A model generated the notes under the pieces. That model saw only the letters and a program-made list of their open reading frames with translations. It searched no databases and had not been told where the DNA came from. From the NCBI GenBank assembly GCA_023432855.1, contig JAEZEZ010000072.1:1-64000 (forward strand): a DNA stretch of 64,000 nt. The letters run 5' to 3'. Origin of the DNA: Pseudomonadota bacterium (lineage in GTDB: Bacteria > Pseudomonadota > Alphaproteobacteria > Caulobacterales > Caulobacteraceae). A program made the translations under genes and the position numbers. Below are positions 19,259 through 27,600 of the stretch, in pieces; the first letter of the stretch is position 1, and the number at the start of each line of letters is the position of its first letter.

Positions 19259-19948
19259 ATGCAGCTGTCCAGACGCGGACTGATACTTGGCGGCGCGGCC
19301 CTTGCCGCTTCGTGCGCCACCTCCAGCAACAAATCGCTGGTTTCCGTCGTGATGCCGCCGGACCTCCCTCCGGTCGGTGGAACGGGCGAGCCGATCACCG
19401 TGGCCGCGGCGCCGAAGGTGGTCATGGATCCCAATGGGGTGATCCGCAAACCCCTGCTCGACGGAGCGCTGGCGGCCCTTGAGCGGCACGGCGAGCGGAT
19501 ACCCAAGCGCGACGCAATCTTCCTGGTCGATTTCGACCGCCACTCTTCCAAGCCGCGTCTCTACCGTCTGGACATGACCACGGGCCACGTCGAGCAGTTC
19601 CGCACGGCGCACGGCCGCGGATCCGATCCGTCCCACACGGGTTTCGCCCAGCGCTTCTCGAACACGCCGGATTCCAATGCGTCGTCCGTCGGCGCCTATG
19701 TGACCGCCGGGATGTCGAGCGGCGCGAAGTACGCCGAGAACGTTCTGCTCGACGGGCTCGAGGACACCAATTCCAAGGCGATGGAGCGCGCGATCATCGT
19801 CCACGCGGCCGACTACGCAGAACCTTCCTACGTCGCCCAGCACGGCAAGCTCGGCCGCAGTTACGGCTGCTTCAGCCTGTGCCAGCGCGATCTGGCGGTG
19901 CTGCGGCCTGCCATGGACAAGGGCCGGCTGCTCTACGCCGCGGCCTAG
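19259..19948 (+). CDS. L,D-transpeptidase-like protein with Tat/lipobox signal
   Basis: The product is 229 residues from ATG 19259. GTG 19235, with GGAGGGG at 19221-19227, is an alternative start that would add eight residues. The N-terminus LSRRGLILGGAALAASC has a twin arginine and a lipobox-like Cys, so export by Tat or lipidation is possible. The conserved C-terminal motif HGKLGRSYGCFSLC, with C204 in SYGC, and the upstream VHAADY match the murein L,D-transpeptidase catalytic domain family of about 200-250 residues. It would act on peptidoglycan cross-links in the periplasm. It is convergent with purD and overlaps it by four bases. Confidence 0.78.
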   Translation: MQLSRRGLILGGAALAASCATSSNKSLVSVVMPPDLPPVGGTGEPITVAAAPKVVMDPNGVIRKPLLDGALAALERHGERIPKRDAIFLVDFDRHSSKPRLYRLDMTTGHVEQFRTAHGRGSDPSHTGFAQRFSNTPDSNASSVGAYVTAGMSSGAKYAENVLLDGLEDTNSKAMERAIIVHAADYAEPSYVAQHGKLGRSYGCFSLCQRDLAVLRPAMDKGRLLYAAA

Positions 19949-21216
19949 GAGGCGATCGCCCGCCAGCCTATGTCCGAGCGGCAGAAGCCGCCGGGCCAGT
20001 CGATCTTGGCGATCGCCGCGTAGGCCCGCTCTCGCGCATCGGCCACGTCCACGCCCACGGCGCAGACATTGAGCACGCGGCCGCCCGCGGCCGTCAGCGT
20101 GCCGTCGTTCTTCCTCGCCGTGCCAGCATGGAAGACGACCACGCCGCGACCGAAATCCTGTTCGGCGCCACGGATGACCGACCCGGGGATCGGGCTGTCA
20201 GGATAACCGCGTGCGGCCAGCACGACGCAGACGGCGGTTTCATTGCGCCATACCGGTTCCGGCGCGCGCGCCAGCGTCCCCGTAGCCGCCGCGAGCAGGT
20301 AGGGGACAATATCGCTGCGCAGGCGCAACATCAGGACCTGGCATTCCGGATCGCCAAACCGGGCGTTGAACTCGACCAGCCGGGGCTCGTCCTTGTCGAC
20401 CATCAGGCCGGCGTAAAGGACGCCCTTGTAGGGCGTGCCTTCCGCCGCCATGCCCCTGACCGTCGGCTCGACAATCTTCTGCCGGGCGGCGTCCACCATC
20501 TCGGCGGTGAAGACCGGGGCGGGAGAATAGGCACCCATGCCCCCGGTATTGGGGCCCGTGTCCCCGTCGAACGCCCGTTTGTGGTCCTGCCCGCCGCCGA
20601 ACAGCATGGCGCGCTCGCCGTCGCAGAGGGCGAAGAGCGAGGCTTCCTGGCCGACCATGAACTCCTCGATCACGACGCGCCCGCCGGCCGCCCCAAAGCG
20701 GCCGCCGATCATGGCGTCGATCTCCATCTCGGCGTCCTTGCGGTCTTCCGAGATGGCCACGCCCTTTCCGGCGGCCAACCCGTCCGCCTTGATCACGTAG
20801 GGCGGCTGGAAGCGCGAGAGGGCCGCCTTGGCCTCCGCTGCGGTCTGGTAGACGCCATAGCCTGCCGTCGGGATGTCCCAGCGGTCGCAAAAGGCCTTGG
20901 TGAAGGCCTTCGAGGTCTCCAGCCTCGCGGCCTTGGCGGAAGGCCCGAAACACGGAATTCCAAGCGCCGCGAGTCTGTCCGCAAGGCCGACTTCAAGCGC
21001 CGCTTCCGGACCGACGACGACGAGGTCGGCGCGGATTTCGCGCGCCAGGAGCACGAGGGCGTCGACGTCGGTCACCTTGACCGAGCGCAGCTCCGCGAGC
21101 TGACGCATTCCGGGATTTCCGGGCGCCGCCACCAGCCGCTTGACCAGCGGCGACTGTTTGATCTTCCAGGCCAGGGCGTGCTCACGCCCGCCGGACCCCA
21201 CGAGGAGGATATTCAT
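19945..21216 (-). CDS. purD: Phosphoribosylamine-glycine ligase
   Basis: The 423-residue protein starts at the ATG read from 21216, preceded by an AGGAGG-like sequence and matching the universal N-terminus MNILLVGSGGREHALAWK. ATP-grasp features follow: VIKADGLAAGKGV, EEFMVGQEASLFALCDG and LVEFNARFGDPECQ, which carries the metal-binding Glu and Asn. It joins glycine to 5-phosphoribosylamine in the second step of purine synthesis. It is divergent from xseA across 64 bases. The length is normal. Confidence 0.96.
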   Translation of the reverse strand: MNILLVGSGGREHALAWKIKQSPLVKRLVAAPGNPGMRQLAELRSVKVTDVDALVLLAREIRADLVVVGPEAALEVGLADRLAALGIPCFGPSAKAARLETSKAFTKAFCDRWDIPTAGYGVYQTAAEAKAALSRFQPPYVIKADGLAAGKGVAISEDRKDAEMEIDAMIGGRFGAAGGRVVIEEFMVGQEASLFALCDGERAMLFGGGQDHKRAFDGDTGPNTGGMGAYSPAPVFTAEMVDAARQKIVEPTVRGMAAEGTPYKGVLYAGLMVDKDEPRLVEFNARFGDPECQVLMLRLRSDIVPYLLAAATGTLARAPEPVWRNETAVCVVLAARGYPDSPIPGSVIRGAEQDFGRGVVVFHAGTARKNDGTLTAAGGRVLNVCAVGVDVADARERAYAAIAKIDWPGGFCRSDIGWRAIAS

Positions 21217-21280
21217 GCGCTCGCCTGTGGCGCGCCGCGGCGCCCGGGTCAAGCCGCGTGCGGCGGTGTATGAGAGAGCG

Positions 21281-22855
21281 ATGACCGACGCCGACTCGAT
21301 CCCCCTGCCCGCCGACAACGCACCTGCCTATTCGGTGTCGGAGCTGTCGGCTGCGCTGAAGCGCACGGTGGAGGACGCGTATGGCTTCGTGCGCCTGCGC
21401 GGCGAGATCAGCAAGGTCACCCGCCATGCCTCCGGGCACGTCTATCTGTCGTTGAAGGACGAGCGCGCCTGCATCGACGGCGTGGTGTGGAAAGGTCAGG
21501 TGCGTGGACTTCAGTGCCAGCCGGAACACGGGCTGGAGGTCATCGTCACGGGCCGCATCACGACCTATCCGGCGCGCTCGTCCTACCAGATCGTGATCGA
21601 GACCATGGAGCCCGCCGGCGTCGGCGCCCTGCTGGCCCAGCTCGAACGACTGAAGGTCAGGCTGCAGGCGGAGGGCCTGTTCGATGCGGCGCGAAAGCGC
21701 CCCCTGCCCCCCTACCCCGCCGTCGTCGGCGTGATCACCAGTCCGACCGGCGCGGTCATCCGCGACATCCTGCACCGCATCCGGGACCGCTGGCCCTGTC
21801 ACGTCATGGTCTGGCCGGTGGTCGTGCAGGGCGAAGCCGCCTCCGCCCAGGTCGCCGCCGCGATCCGCGGGTTCAACGCCATTCCCGCCGGCGGTCCGCT
21901 CGACCGGCCCGAGGTGCTGATCGTCGCCCGCGGAGGCGGCTCGATCGAGGATCTCTGGCCGTTCAACGATGAAGCCCTGGCCCGGGACGTCGCCGCCAGC
22001 GCCATTCCCGTCATATCGGCGGTTGGCCACGAGACCGACACGACCCTGATCGATTTCGTCTCCGACCGCCGCGCGCCCACACCCACCGGGGCCGCCGAGA
22101 TCGCCACGCCGGTGCTGGCGGAACTGCGCGCGGCCGCCGCGAACTACGAGGCGCGCCTCAGCCGCTGTTCGGGGCGCATGATCGAGGACGCACGTACGCG
22201 CCTGTCGGCCGCCGCCCGCGGGCTGCCCAAACCGCAGGATCTGCTGGCCACCTGGTCGCAGCAGCTCGATCTCGCCACGGTGAGGCTCGGCCCCGCACTG
22301 GAGCGCAACACCTCCATCCATGAGCGGCAGCTGGCGGCCGTGGGCTCCCGTCTGCACGCGGGCCTGCTGCAACGCCCATACGAGCAGAGAGCTGAGAGGC
22401 TGGCGGCCTCGGTAAGCCGGCTCGGCGCCGCGCTGCTGCGCAACGTCGAGGCGCACGAGAATCAGCTTCGAAGCGCCGTTACGCGCCTGCGGCCCGACCA
22501 CATGCTTCGGCAGGCGGAGGCCGGAGGCGAACGGCTCGCCGAATATGCGCTCCGCGCGGAGCGGTCGTTGCGACAGAGGCTGGATCAGGGCGGAGACCGC
22601 CTGGACCGCGCCTCTCGACTGCTGGAGACTCTCAACCCGAAGCGGCCGACCGCCCCCGGCATGGCGCGGGTGCTGGACGATCAGGGACGTGTGATCCTGG
22701 GCGCCGCAGAGTTGTCCTCGGGCCAGCCGGTGCGGCTGGTGTTCAGCGACGGAGAGCGGGGTGCGGTGATCGACGGAAAGCCGGAAGCGAAACCGGCGCC
22801 TCGAGCGCAGAGTCGCAAGACCGCCCCTTCGAGCGCGCAGGGCGACCTGTTCTAG
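21281..22855 (+). CDS. xseA: Exodeoxyribonuclease VII large subunit
   Basis: The 524-residue protein starts at ATG 21281, the first start that leaves the conserved YSVSELSAALKRTVEDAYG close to the N-terminus. It has an N-terminal OB-fold (about 16-110, with GHVYLSLKDERA), a catalytic core with RGGGSIEDLWPFNDE near 217-231 and SAVGHETDTTLIDF, and a long helical coiled-coil region near 290-440 that binds the small subunit. Exonuclease VII degrades single-stranded DNA from both ends. xseB is not in the window. It is followed by DUF2093. Confidence 0.94.
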   Translation: MTDADSIPLPADNAPAYSVSELSAALKRTVEDAYGFVRLRGEISKVTRHASGHVYLSLKDERACIDGVVWKGQVRGLQCQPEHGLEVIVTGRITTYPARSSYQIVIETMEPAGVGALLAQLERLKVRLQAEGLFDAARKRPLPPYPAVVGVITSPTGAVIRDILHRIRDRWPCHVMVWPVVVQGEAASAQVAAAIRGFNAIPAGGPLDRPEVLIVARGGGSIEDLWPFNDEALARDVAASAIPVISAVGHETDTTLIDFVSDRRAPTPTGAAEIATPVLAELRAAAANYEARLSRCSGRMIEDARTRLSAAARGLPKPQDLLATWSQQLDLATVRLGPALERNTSIHERQLAAVGSRLHAGLLQRPYEQRAERLAASVSRLGAALLRNVEAHENQLRSAVTRLRPDHMLRQAEAGGERLAEYALRAERSLRQRLDQGGDRLDRASRLLETLNPKRPTAPGMARVLDDQGRVILGAAELSSGQPVRLVFSDGERGAVIDGKPEAKPAPRAQSRKTAPSSAQGDLF

Positions 22856-22857
22856 CC

Positions 22858-22886
22858 TTTCGCCGCTCGTCCGCTCGTCCTACATT
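22858..22886 (+). promoter_or_regulatory. Possible promoter of the DUF2093 gene (leaderless layout)
   Basis: TACATT at 22881-22886 ends six bases before the ATG at 22893, and there is no Shine-Dalgarno sequence. Seventeen bases upstream is TTTCGC at 22858-22863, a poor -35. The spacing mirrors stronger examples at 29917 and 60025, which is the main reason to list it. Confidence 0.25.
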
Positions 22887-22892
22887 CTCCCC

Positions 22893-23111
22893 ATGAACGC
22901 TTTGGATCGTGACGCCGGGGGCGAAGCCATACTGCACTACGGGGACGGCGAGTTCGTCGTGCTCAAGCCGGGCCGCTACGTCGTCTGTGCGGTGACGGGA
23001 AAGCAGGTTCCCCTGGACGCCCTGCGCTATTGGGATCCCAAGCGGCAGGAGGCCTACGCCGGCCCGCAGGAGGCATTCCAGCGGTGGAAAGAAGAGCAGT
23101 CGAAGGGCTGA
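22893..23111 (+). CDS. DUF2093 domain protein
   Basis: This 72-residue protein has the DUF2093 pattern: ILHYGDGEFVVLKPGRYVVCAVTG, then IPLDALRYW-like QVPLDALRYWDPKRQEAYAG and a charged C-terminus. The family is small, alphaproteobacterial and uncharacterised. In many relatives it lies beside lpxK and mutL; here those genes are about 5 kb and 13 kb away. The ATG at 22893 lacks a Shine-Dalgarno sequence. It overlaps the M23 peptidase start by 28 bases. Confidence 0.85.
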   Translation: MNALDRDAGGEAILHYGDGEFVVLKPGRYVVCAVTGKQVPLDALRYWDPKRQEAYAGPQEAFQRWKEEQSKG

Positions 23112-23932
23112 CGCGCCGGATCGTGCTGGCCGCAGGGGCAGCCGCAGCGGCAAGCCCGGCCGTGGCGGCCGACCTGGTGCGCCTGAAAGGGCGGATTGTA
23201 CAGGGCGGATGCGTCGTGGGCGTCGCATCACCCGGCGCTGAAATCTACGTCAATGGCGACAGGACCGGCGCGACTTCGCGGCGCGGGCTGTTCGTGCTGG
23301 GCTTCGACCGTGACGAACCCGAGACCATGGAACTCCGGGTGCGGGGCCCGGGCCTCGATTGGCGCAAGACCCTGCACGTCGAACGCGGCATCTTCGGCGT
23401 TCAGCGGGTGGACGGCGTGCCGCAGTCCACCGTCACGCCGACCGACCCCAAACTGCTCGCTCGCATCCGCCGCGAAGCCGCCCTGAAAGCCGAGGCCTTC
23501 GCGTCGGTCTCCCCCGCCGACGACTTCGACGGCGGATTCCGCTGGCCGCTGGACGACTTCCGGGTGTCGTCCAGGTTCGGAAACCAGCGCATCCTCAACG
23601 GCACGCCGAACCGGCCCCACTACGGCATCGACCTGGCCGCCCCAGCGGGAACCGTTATCCGCGCACCTGCGCCGGGACTGGTCGTGCTGGCCCATCCGGC
23701 CATGCACTTCGAAGGCGGGTTGACCCTGATCGACCATGGTCAGGGCCTGATCGCGGCCTACCTTCACCAGTCGAAGCTCATGATCTCTGCGGGCGACCGG
23801 GTCCGGCGAGGTCAGGCGATCGGCGCGGTCGGCTCGACCGGCCGCGCCACGGGCCCCCACCTCTGCTGGCGGCTCAAGTGGCGAGGCCGCAACCTGGACC
23901 CGTCCCTTTTCATTTCCGCAACGCTTACGTGA
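23084..23932 (+). CDS. M23-type peptidase-fold protein with Cys in place of a zinc His
   Basis: GTG 23084 was chosen because GCAGGAGG lies ten bases upstream and because it gives a signal sequence with twin arginine and an Ala-rich core (TRRIVLAAGAAAAASPAVAA). The product is 282 residues. The C-terminal half is a lysostaphin-like (M23) domain: HYGIDLAAPAGT gives the His-x3-Asp zinc ligands, IAAYLHQSKL the catalytic-position His, and ATGPHLCWRLKWRG the final motif. The usual HxH is HLC here, so Cys replaces the last zinc-binding His. It probably acts on, or binds, peptidoglycan in the periplasm. CTG or later starts cannot be excluded. Confidence 0.8.
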   Translation: MERRAVEGLTRRIVLAAGAAAAASPAVAADLVRLKGRIVQGGCVVGVASPGAEIYVNGDRTGATSRRGLFVLGFDRDEPETMELRVRGPGLDWRKTLHVERGIFGVQRVDGVPQSTVTPTDPKLLARIRREAALKAEAFASVSPADDFDGGFRWPLDDFRVSSRFGNQRILNGTPNRPHYGIDLAAPAGTVIRAPAPGLVVLAHPAMHFEGGLTLIDHGQGLIAAYLHQSKLMISAGDRVRRGQAIGAVGSTGRATGPHLCWRLKWRGRNLDPSLFISATLT

Positions 23933-23962
23933 TTGATTTCGTAAGTGAACCGGCGGCATATC
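23933..23962 (+). promoter_or_regulatory. Weak putative promoter of the response-regulator gene, with a dyad
   Basis: TTGATT at 23933-23938 is 18 bases upstream of CATATC at 23957-23962. The -10 sits in the loop of a perfect six-base inverted repeat, GGCGGC at 23952-23957 and GCCGCC at 23963-23968. The dyad could be an operator or a short hairpin after the M23 gene; no T-tract follows, so it is not a typical terminator. Confidence 0.25.
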
Positions 23963-24016
23963 GCCGCCTATTCTCGGTTGTATCGATCCCGGCGGCCCAT
24001 GGCCGTGAGGAACCCT

Positions 24017-24520
24017 ATGTCGGCGCTCGCCTCGCTTCGTGTCCTGCTGGTCGACGACAATGCGCACATGCGCTCAATCGTGGCCGCAATCCTGAAGGCG
24101 GCGGGCGTCGGCAGGATCATCGAGGTCGGCGACGGCGCCGCCGCGCTGAACACGCTTCGCCAGGAAGCCTGCGACCTGGCCATCGTGGACTTCAACATGA
24201 CGCCGCTCGACGGGGTGGAGTTCACGCGTCGGGTGCGCAGCGCGCCGGACAGTCCCAACCCCTATCTGCCGATCATCATGATGACGGGGCACGCAGAGCG
24301 TTCGCGCGTCGAGGAGGCCCGTGACGCAGGCGTCACCGAGTTCGTGGTCAAGCCCATCACGGCCCGCTCCATCCTCAGCCGCATCCAGGCGGTGATCTTC
24401 AAGCCGCGGCCCTTCATCCGGTCGACCGACTATTTCGGCCCCTGCCGCCGCCGCGGGCGTGACCGGAACTATTTTGGCCCATTCCGTCGTGAGGACGACG
24501 CGATGCTGAGCGCCGACTAG
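24017..24520 (+). CDS. Single-domain response regulator with a YFGPxRR tail
   Basis: The protein is 167 residues from ATG 24017 (GAGG upstream). A receiver domain occupies about residues 8-125: VLLVDDNAHMRSIV contains the acidic pair, AIVDFNMTPLDG the phosphorylated Asp, MMTGH the conserved Thr and VVKPI the conserved Lys. There is no output domain. The last 40 residues carry a repeated motif, DYFGPCRRRG then NYFGPFRRED, which is also seen in alphaproteobacterial relatives of this type. It is probably a CheY-like phospho-signal carrier, perhaps with a docking peptide at its tail. It overlaps the acyltransferase gene tail to tail by four bases. Confidence 0.85.
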   Translation: MSALASLRVLLVDDNAHMRSIVAAILKAAGVGRIIEVGDGAAALNTLRQEACDLAIVDFNMTPLDGVEFTRRVRSAPDSPNPYLPIIMMTGHAERSRVEEARDAGVTEFVVKPITARSILSRIQAVIFKPRPFIRSTDYFGPCRRRGRDRNYFGPFRREDDAMLSAD

Positions 24521-25425
24521 GGCTCGGAGCCGTAGTCCGCCTTCGGCCAGCGCCGGTGGACCCAGAACCAGTCCTCGGGCTTGGCGCGGATGCATTCCTC
24601 GAGGAATTCGTTCAGACGCCGCGTGCCCGCTTCCAGGTCGCGCTGCCTGTCCCCCGTCTTCTCGAGGTGGATGGGCGGAAGGGCGATGATGCGGAAGCGC
24701 GCGCCGCCCAGGCGCTGACCGGTCATGGGATAGATGGGGGCGTTGTACTGCAGCGCCAGTCGCGCGGCCCCCGTGGTCGTTGGCGCCGGGCGGCCGAAGA
24801 AGGGCACCATGATCCCCTCGTTGAACTTCTGGTCGATGAGGAAGGCGACCGGAACGTTCTTCCGCAGGGCCTGCATGAGATCGCGGGTGTTCTCCCCCTT
24901 TGGCGCGAAGCGGGTCATGCCGTAACGCGCCCGCACCTTCTTCATGCGTGCGTCGACATAGGGGTTGTTCGCCGGCCGGTAGGTCATGTGCGGGTGCGAG
25001 CCGGACTGCACGATCGCCGCCGGCAGCAGTTCCCAGTTGGCAAAGTGGCCGGACACGAAGATCACCGGCCTGCCCAGGGTGCGCGCCTCTTCGAAATGCT
25101 CGGCGCCGACCATCTCGACGCGACCGCTCTCGGGGGTGATGCGGTGGACGACGGGAAACTCGGCGAAGGAACGGCCGACATTGTCCCACACGCCCCGCGC
25201 GATGCGACGGCGCTCGTCCTCCGATTTCTCAGGAAACGCCCAGCGCAGGTTCTGGAGGACCACGGCATGCGTGGGCGTCATCGGGCCAATCGTACGCAGG
25301 AGCCAGCCGCCGAAGCCCGATACCGCATCGATCGGCAGCAGCCCGAGCACCGCGCTCATGACGTCGAAGCCGAAGGCCTCGATGCGCCACATCAGGTCCC
25401 GGCCGAAAGAGGCCTTCTTCGCCAC
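24517..25425 (-). CDS. Lipid A biosynthesis lauroyl/myristoyl acyltransferase (LpxL family)
   Basis: This 302-residue LpxL/HtrB-family protein has an N-terminal membrane anchor (about 18-46), then the catalytic HX4E motif in SGHFANWE with H127 and E132. Downstream are the family motifs MTYRPANNPYVD, FLIDQKFNEGIMVPFFGRPA and WFWVHRRW. It transfers a fatty acyl chain from acyl-ACP to Kdo-lipid IVA on the inner membrane. It is separate from the main lipid A run at 13-18 kb. The downstream end overlaps the response-regulator gene by four bases. It follows the SDR gene closely and may share its transcript. Confidence 0.9.
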   Translation of the reverse strand: MAKKASFGRDLMWRIEAFGFDVMSAVLGLLPIDAVSGFGGWLLRTIGPMTPTHAVVLQNLRWAFPEKSEDERRRIARGVWDNVGRSFAEFPVVHRITPESGRVEMVGAEHFEEARTLGRPVIFVSGHFANWELLPAAIVQSGSHPHMTYRPANNPYVDARMKKVRARYGMTRFAPKGENTRDLMQALRKNVPVAFLIDQKFNEGIMVPFFGRPAPTTTGAARLALQYNAPIYPMTGQRLGGARFRIIALPPIHLEKTGDRQRDLEAGTRRLNEFLEECIRAKPEDWFWVHRRWPKADYGSEP

Positions 25426-25435
25426 GCCTATGCCC

Positions 25436-26206
25436 TCACCAGGCGATGGTGATGCCGCCGTCCACGACGAGCGCCTGGCCGGTCATGTAGGACGAGGCTT
25501 TCGAGGCGAGGTACACCGCCGCGCCGGCGATCTCGTCCGACTGTCCGATGCGCTTCATCGGCGCGGGATCGGTGGCCATCTTCAGGATGTCCGGGTTTTC
25601 CCACAGGTAGCGCGCGAAATCGGTCTGGATCAGGCCCGGCGCAATGGCGTTAACCCGCACGTTCGAGGGGCCGTATTCGACGGCCAGGTTGCGCACCAGC
25701 TGGAAGTCGGCCGCCTTGGAGATGTTGTAGGCCCCGATCAGGGCGTTGCCGCGCAGCCCGCCGATCGACGAGACAACGATGATCGACCCGTCTTTCCGCT
25801 CCAGCATCCGGGGGGCGACCATCTGGATCAGCCAGTGGTTGGACACGACGTTGTTCTGCAGGATCTTGAGGAACTGCTCGTCGCTGATCCCGCTCATGGG
25901 ACCGGCGTAGGGGTTGGATGCTGCGTTGCAGACGAGGATGTCGACCTTGCCGAACGCGTCGTTGGTCCGGTCCACGAGGTTCTGCAGGTCTTCCTTCGAG
26001 GCAATGTTGGCCGGGACCCAGATCGCCCTGCCCTCACCGAAACGCGCGTTGATTGCCTCGGCGACCTCCTCGCAGGGGCCCGGCTTGCGCGAGGAGATGA
26101 CCACCTGGGCGCCGTGTTCGGCCAGGCGCTCGGCGATCGCCTTGCCGATTCCACGGGAAGAGCCTGTAATGATCGCGGTCTTTCCGGCCAGGTCGAACAG
26201 TTCCAT
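25436..26206 (-). CDS. Short-chain dehydrogenase/reductase
   Basis: This is a 256-residue classical SDR. The NAD(P) loop TGSSRGIG is at 14-21, NAASNP at 94-99 takes the place of the usual NAG motif, catalytic Ser is near S146-S147 in VVSSIGG, and YNISK gives Y160 and K164. The C-terminal SSYMTGQALVVDGG is typical. It oxidises or reduces a hydroxyl/keto group; the substrate is unknown, and the sequence is close in style to DHRS4-like and 3-oxoacyl-ACP-reductase-like SDRs. It is divergent from tipF over 71 bases containing the AT-rich patch TTGATATACTCTTG, a likely promoter zone. Confidence 0.87.
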   Translation of the reverse strand: MELFDLAGKTAIITGSSRGIGKAIAERLAEHGAQVVISSRKPGPCEEVAEAINARFGEGRAIWVPANIASKEDLQNLVDRTNDAFGKVDILVCNAASNPYAGPMSGISDEQFLKILQNNVVSNHWLIQMVAPRMLERKDGSIIVVSSIGGLRGNALIGAYNISKAADFQLVRNLAVEYGPSNVRVNAIAPGLIQTDFARYLWENPDILKMATDPAPMKRIGQSDEIAGAAVYLASKASSYMTGQALVVDGGITIAW

Positions 26207-26277
26207 TCGGTCGCGCCCCTTTTTGCTCGCGTGCTTGATATACTCTTGTGTGGCTGATTCCAGCCGGGCGGGCCTCC

Positions 26278-27549
26278 ATGCGTAAGATCACCATGGCGCT
26301 GCTGATGGGCGCCTATCTGTTCATCGCCCTGACGGCGGCCGCCCTGCTCTGGCGCGGCGGAGCCGGATGGGGCGCCGGTATGGCGACCCTGTTCGGGGCG
26401 CTGGGCCTGCTGTTCGCCGCCCACGCCATGATGGCGGGAGCCGCAGCGCGCGCGGCGATCGAGAAGGACGTCGAATCGATCCGCGACGCGCACCGGCTTC
26501 TGGCCGACGCGCTCGAGACGACCCAGGACGCAGTGAACGCCCTCGCCGCCCGCATCGAGGACAGCGCCATCAGACGGTCGGAGGAGCTGACGTCCGAAGT
26601 GCGCATGCTTGAAGACCTCGTCCAGCGGATGGGCCAGGACCTGGAACAGCGGCTGTCGGGCATCCGGCACGCGCCAGTCGAGACCTTCGACGGGCGCCGC
26701 AGCCGACAGACGGCGGCCCTGCTCGAAACGGTCCGTGAGGCGCTCGCCGAGGGTCGGGTGGACCTCTACCTGCAGCCGGTAGTGGGACTGCCCCAGCGCC
26801 GGACGGTCTATTACGAGAGCTTCTCGCGCCTGCGTGACGACACGGGCCGGGTGATGATGCCGGCCGAATACCTGTCGGTCGCCGAGCCCGAGGGCCTTGT
26901 CACCACGATCGACAACCTGTTGCTGTTCCGCTGCGTCCAGATCGTGCGCCGGCTGGCCAAGCAGGACCGCAAGGTCGGCATCTTCTGCAACGTCTCGCTC
27001 GCATCCCTGGCGGACGAGGTATTCTTCCCGCAGTTCCTGGAGTTCCTGCAGGACAACCGCGACCTGCACAGTGCACTCATCTTCGAACTCGGCCAGGCGG
27101 CCTTCGACGCGCGCGGCGCGACCGAGGCGCGCAATATGGCCAAGCTGGCCGACCTCGGATTCCGCTTCTCGCTCGACAAGGTGCAAACGCTCGACCTGGA
27201 CTTCGCCGACCTGCAGCGCTCGGACGTGAAGTTCCTCAAGATCGGCGCCGACCTGCTGCTCGAGCAGTTGCTGGACATCGACGGCCAGCCTGCGCTGAGC
27301 CAGGTCAAGGACATTCACGCCGCCGACTTTGCGGGGCTGACCCGGCGCTATGGGGTCGAGGTCGTCGCCGAAAAGGTCGAGCACGAACGCCAGGTGGTCG
27401 ACATCCTCGAACTCGACATCGCCTATGGTCAGGGCCACCTGTTCGGCGAGCCGCGGGCGATCAAGGACCAGATCCTGGCCGAGACCGACCCGCCCGCCGC
27501 CTTCATGCGCTCGAGCCTGCAACTGCAGCGGCGGCGAGCGGTCGGCTAG
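26278..27549 (+). CDS. tipF: TipF-like membrane protein with degenerate EAL domain
   Basis: The protein is 423 residues from ATG 26278. Two membrane segments lie at about 5-25 and 28-52, then a coiled coil at about 60-128 rich in Ala, Asp, Glu and Leu, and an EAL domain at about 150-410. The EAL motif is ESF (E180-S181-F182). The DDFG loop reads LDKVQTLDLDFADL and the final motif VVAEKVEHERQ, so key catalytic residues are missing and hydrolysis of cyclic di-GMP is unlikely. The layout matches Caulobacter TipF, a cyclic-di-GMP effector needed for flagellum assembly at the pole. No flagellar genes lie nearby, so the name rests on architecture. Confidence 0.78.
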   Translation: MRKITMALLMGAYLFIALTAAALLWRGGAGWGAGMATLFGALGLLFAAHAMMAGAAARAAIEKDVESIRDAHRLLADALETTQDAVNALAARIEDSAIRRSEELTSEVRMLEDLVQRMGQDLEQRLSGIRHAPVETFDGRRSRQTAALLETVREALAEGRVDLYLQPVVGLPQRRTVYYESFSRLRDDTGRVMMPAEYLSVAEPEGLVTTIDNLLLFRCVQIVRRLAKQDRKVGIFCNVSLASLADEVFFPQFLEFLQDNRDLHSALIFELGQAAFDARGATEARNMAKLADLGFRFSLDKVQTLDLDFADLQRSDVKFLKIGADLLLEQLLDIDGQPALSQVKDIHAADFAGLTRRYGVEVVAEKVEHERQVVDILELDIAYGQGHLFGEPRAIKDQILAETDPPAAFMRSSLQLQRRRAVG

Positions 27550-27574
27550 CGCGCGCCTTTGACCGCAAGCGCCG

Positions 27575-27600
27575 GGACGCGCGCCTGCGGACGCGCGCCT
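27575..27600. repeat. 12-bp direct repeat with 14-bp period upstream of ada
   Basis: GGACGCGCGCCT occurs at 27575-27586 and again at 27589-27600, 32 bases before the ada start. The second copy runs into TAAACC, a plausible -10 at 27600-27605. Tandem direct repeats near a promoter often bind an activator; Ada is itself an activator of its own gene in other bacteria. Binding here is not shown. Confidence 0.6.

Noticed and set aside
26207..26277. AT-rich TTGATATACTC patch between the SDR and tipF genes as a defined promoter
   Set aside because: -10-like sequences occur in both directions, but no -35 with proper spacing could be chosen for either gene.
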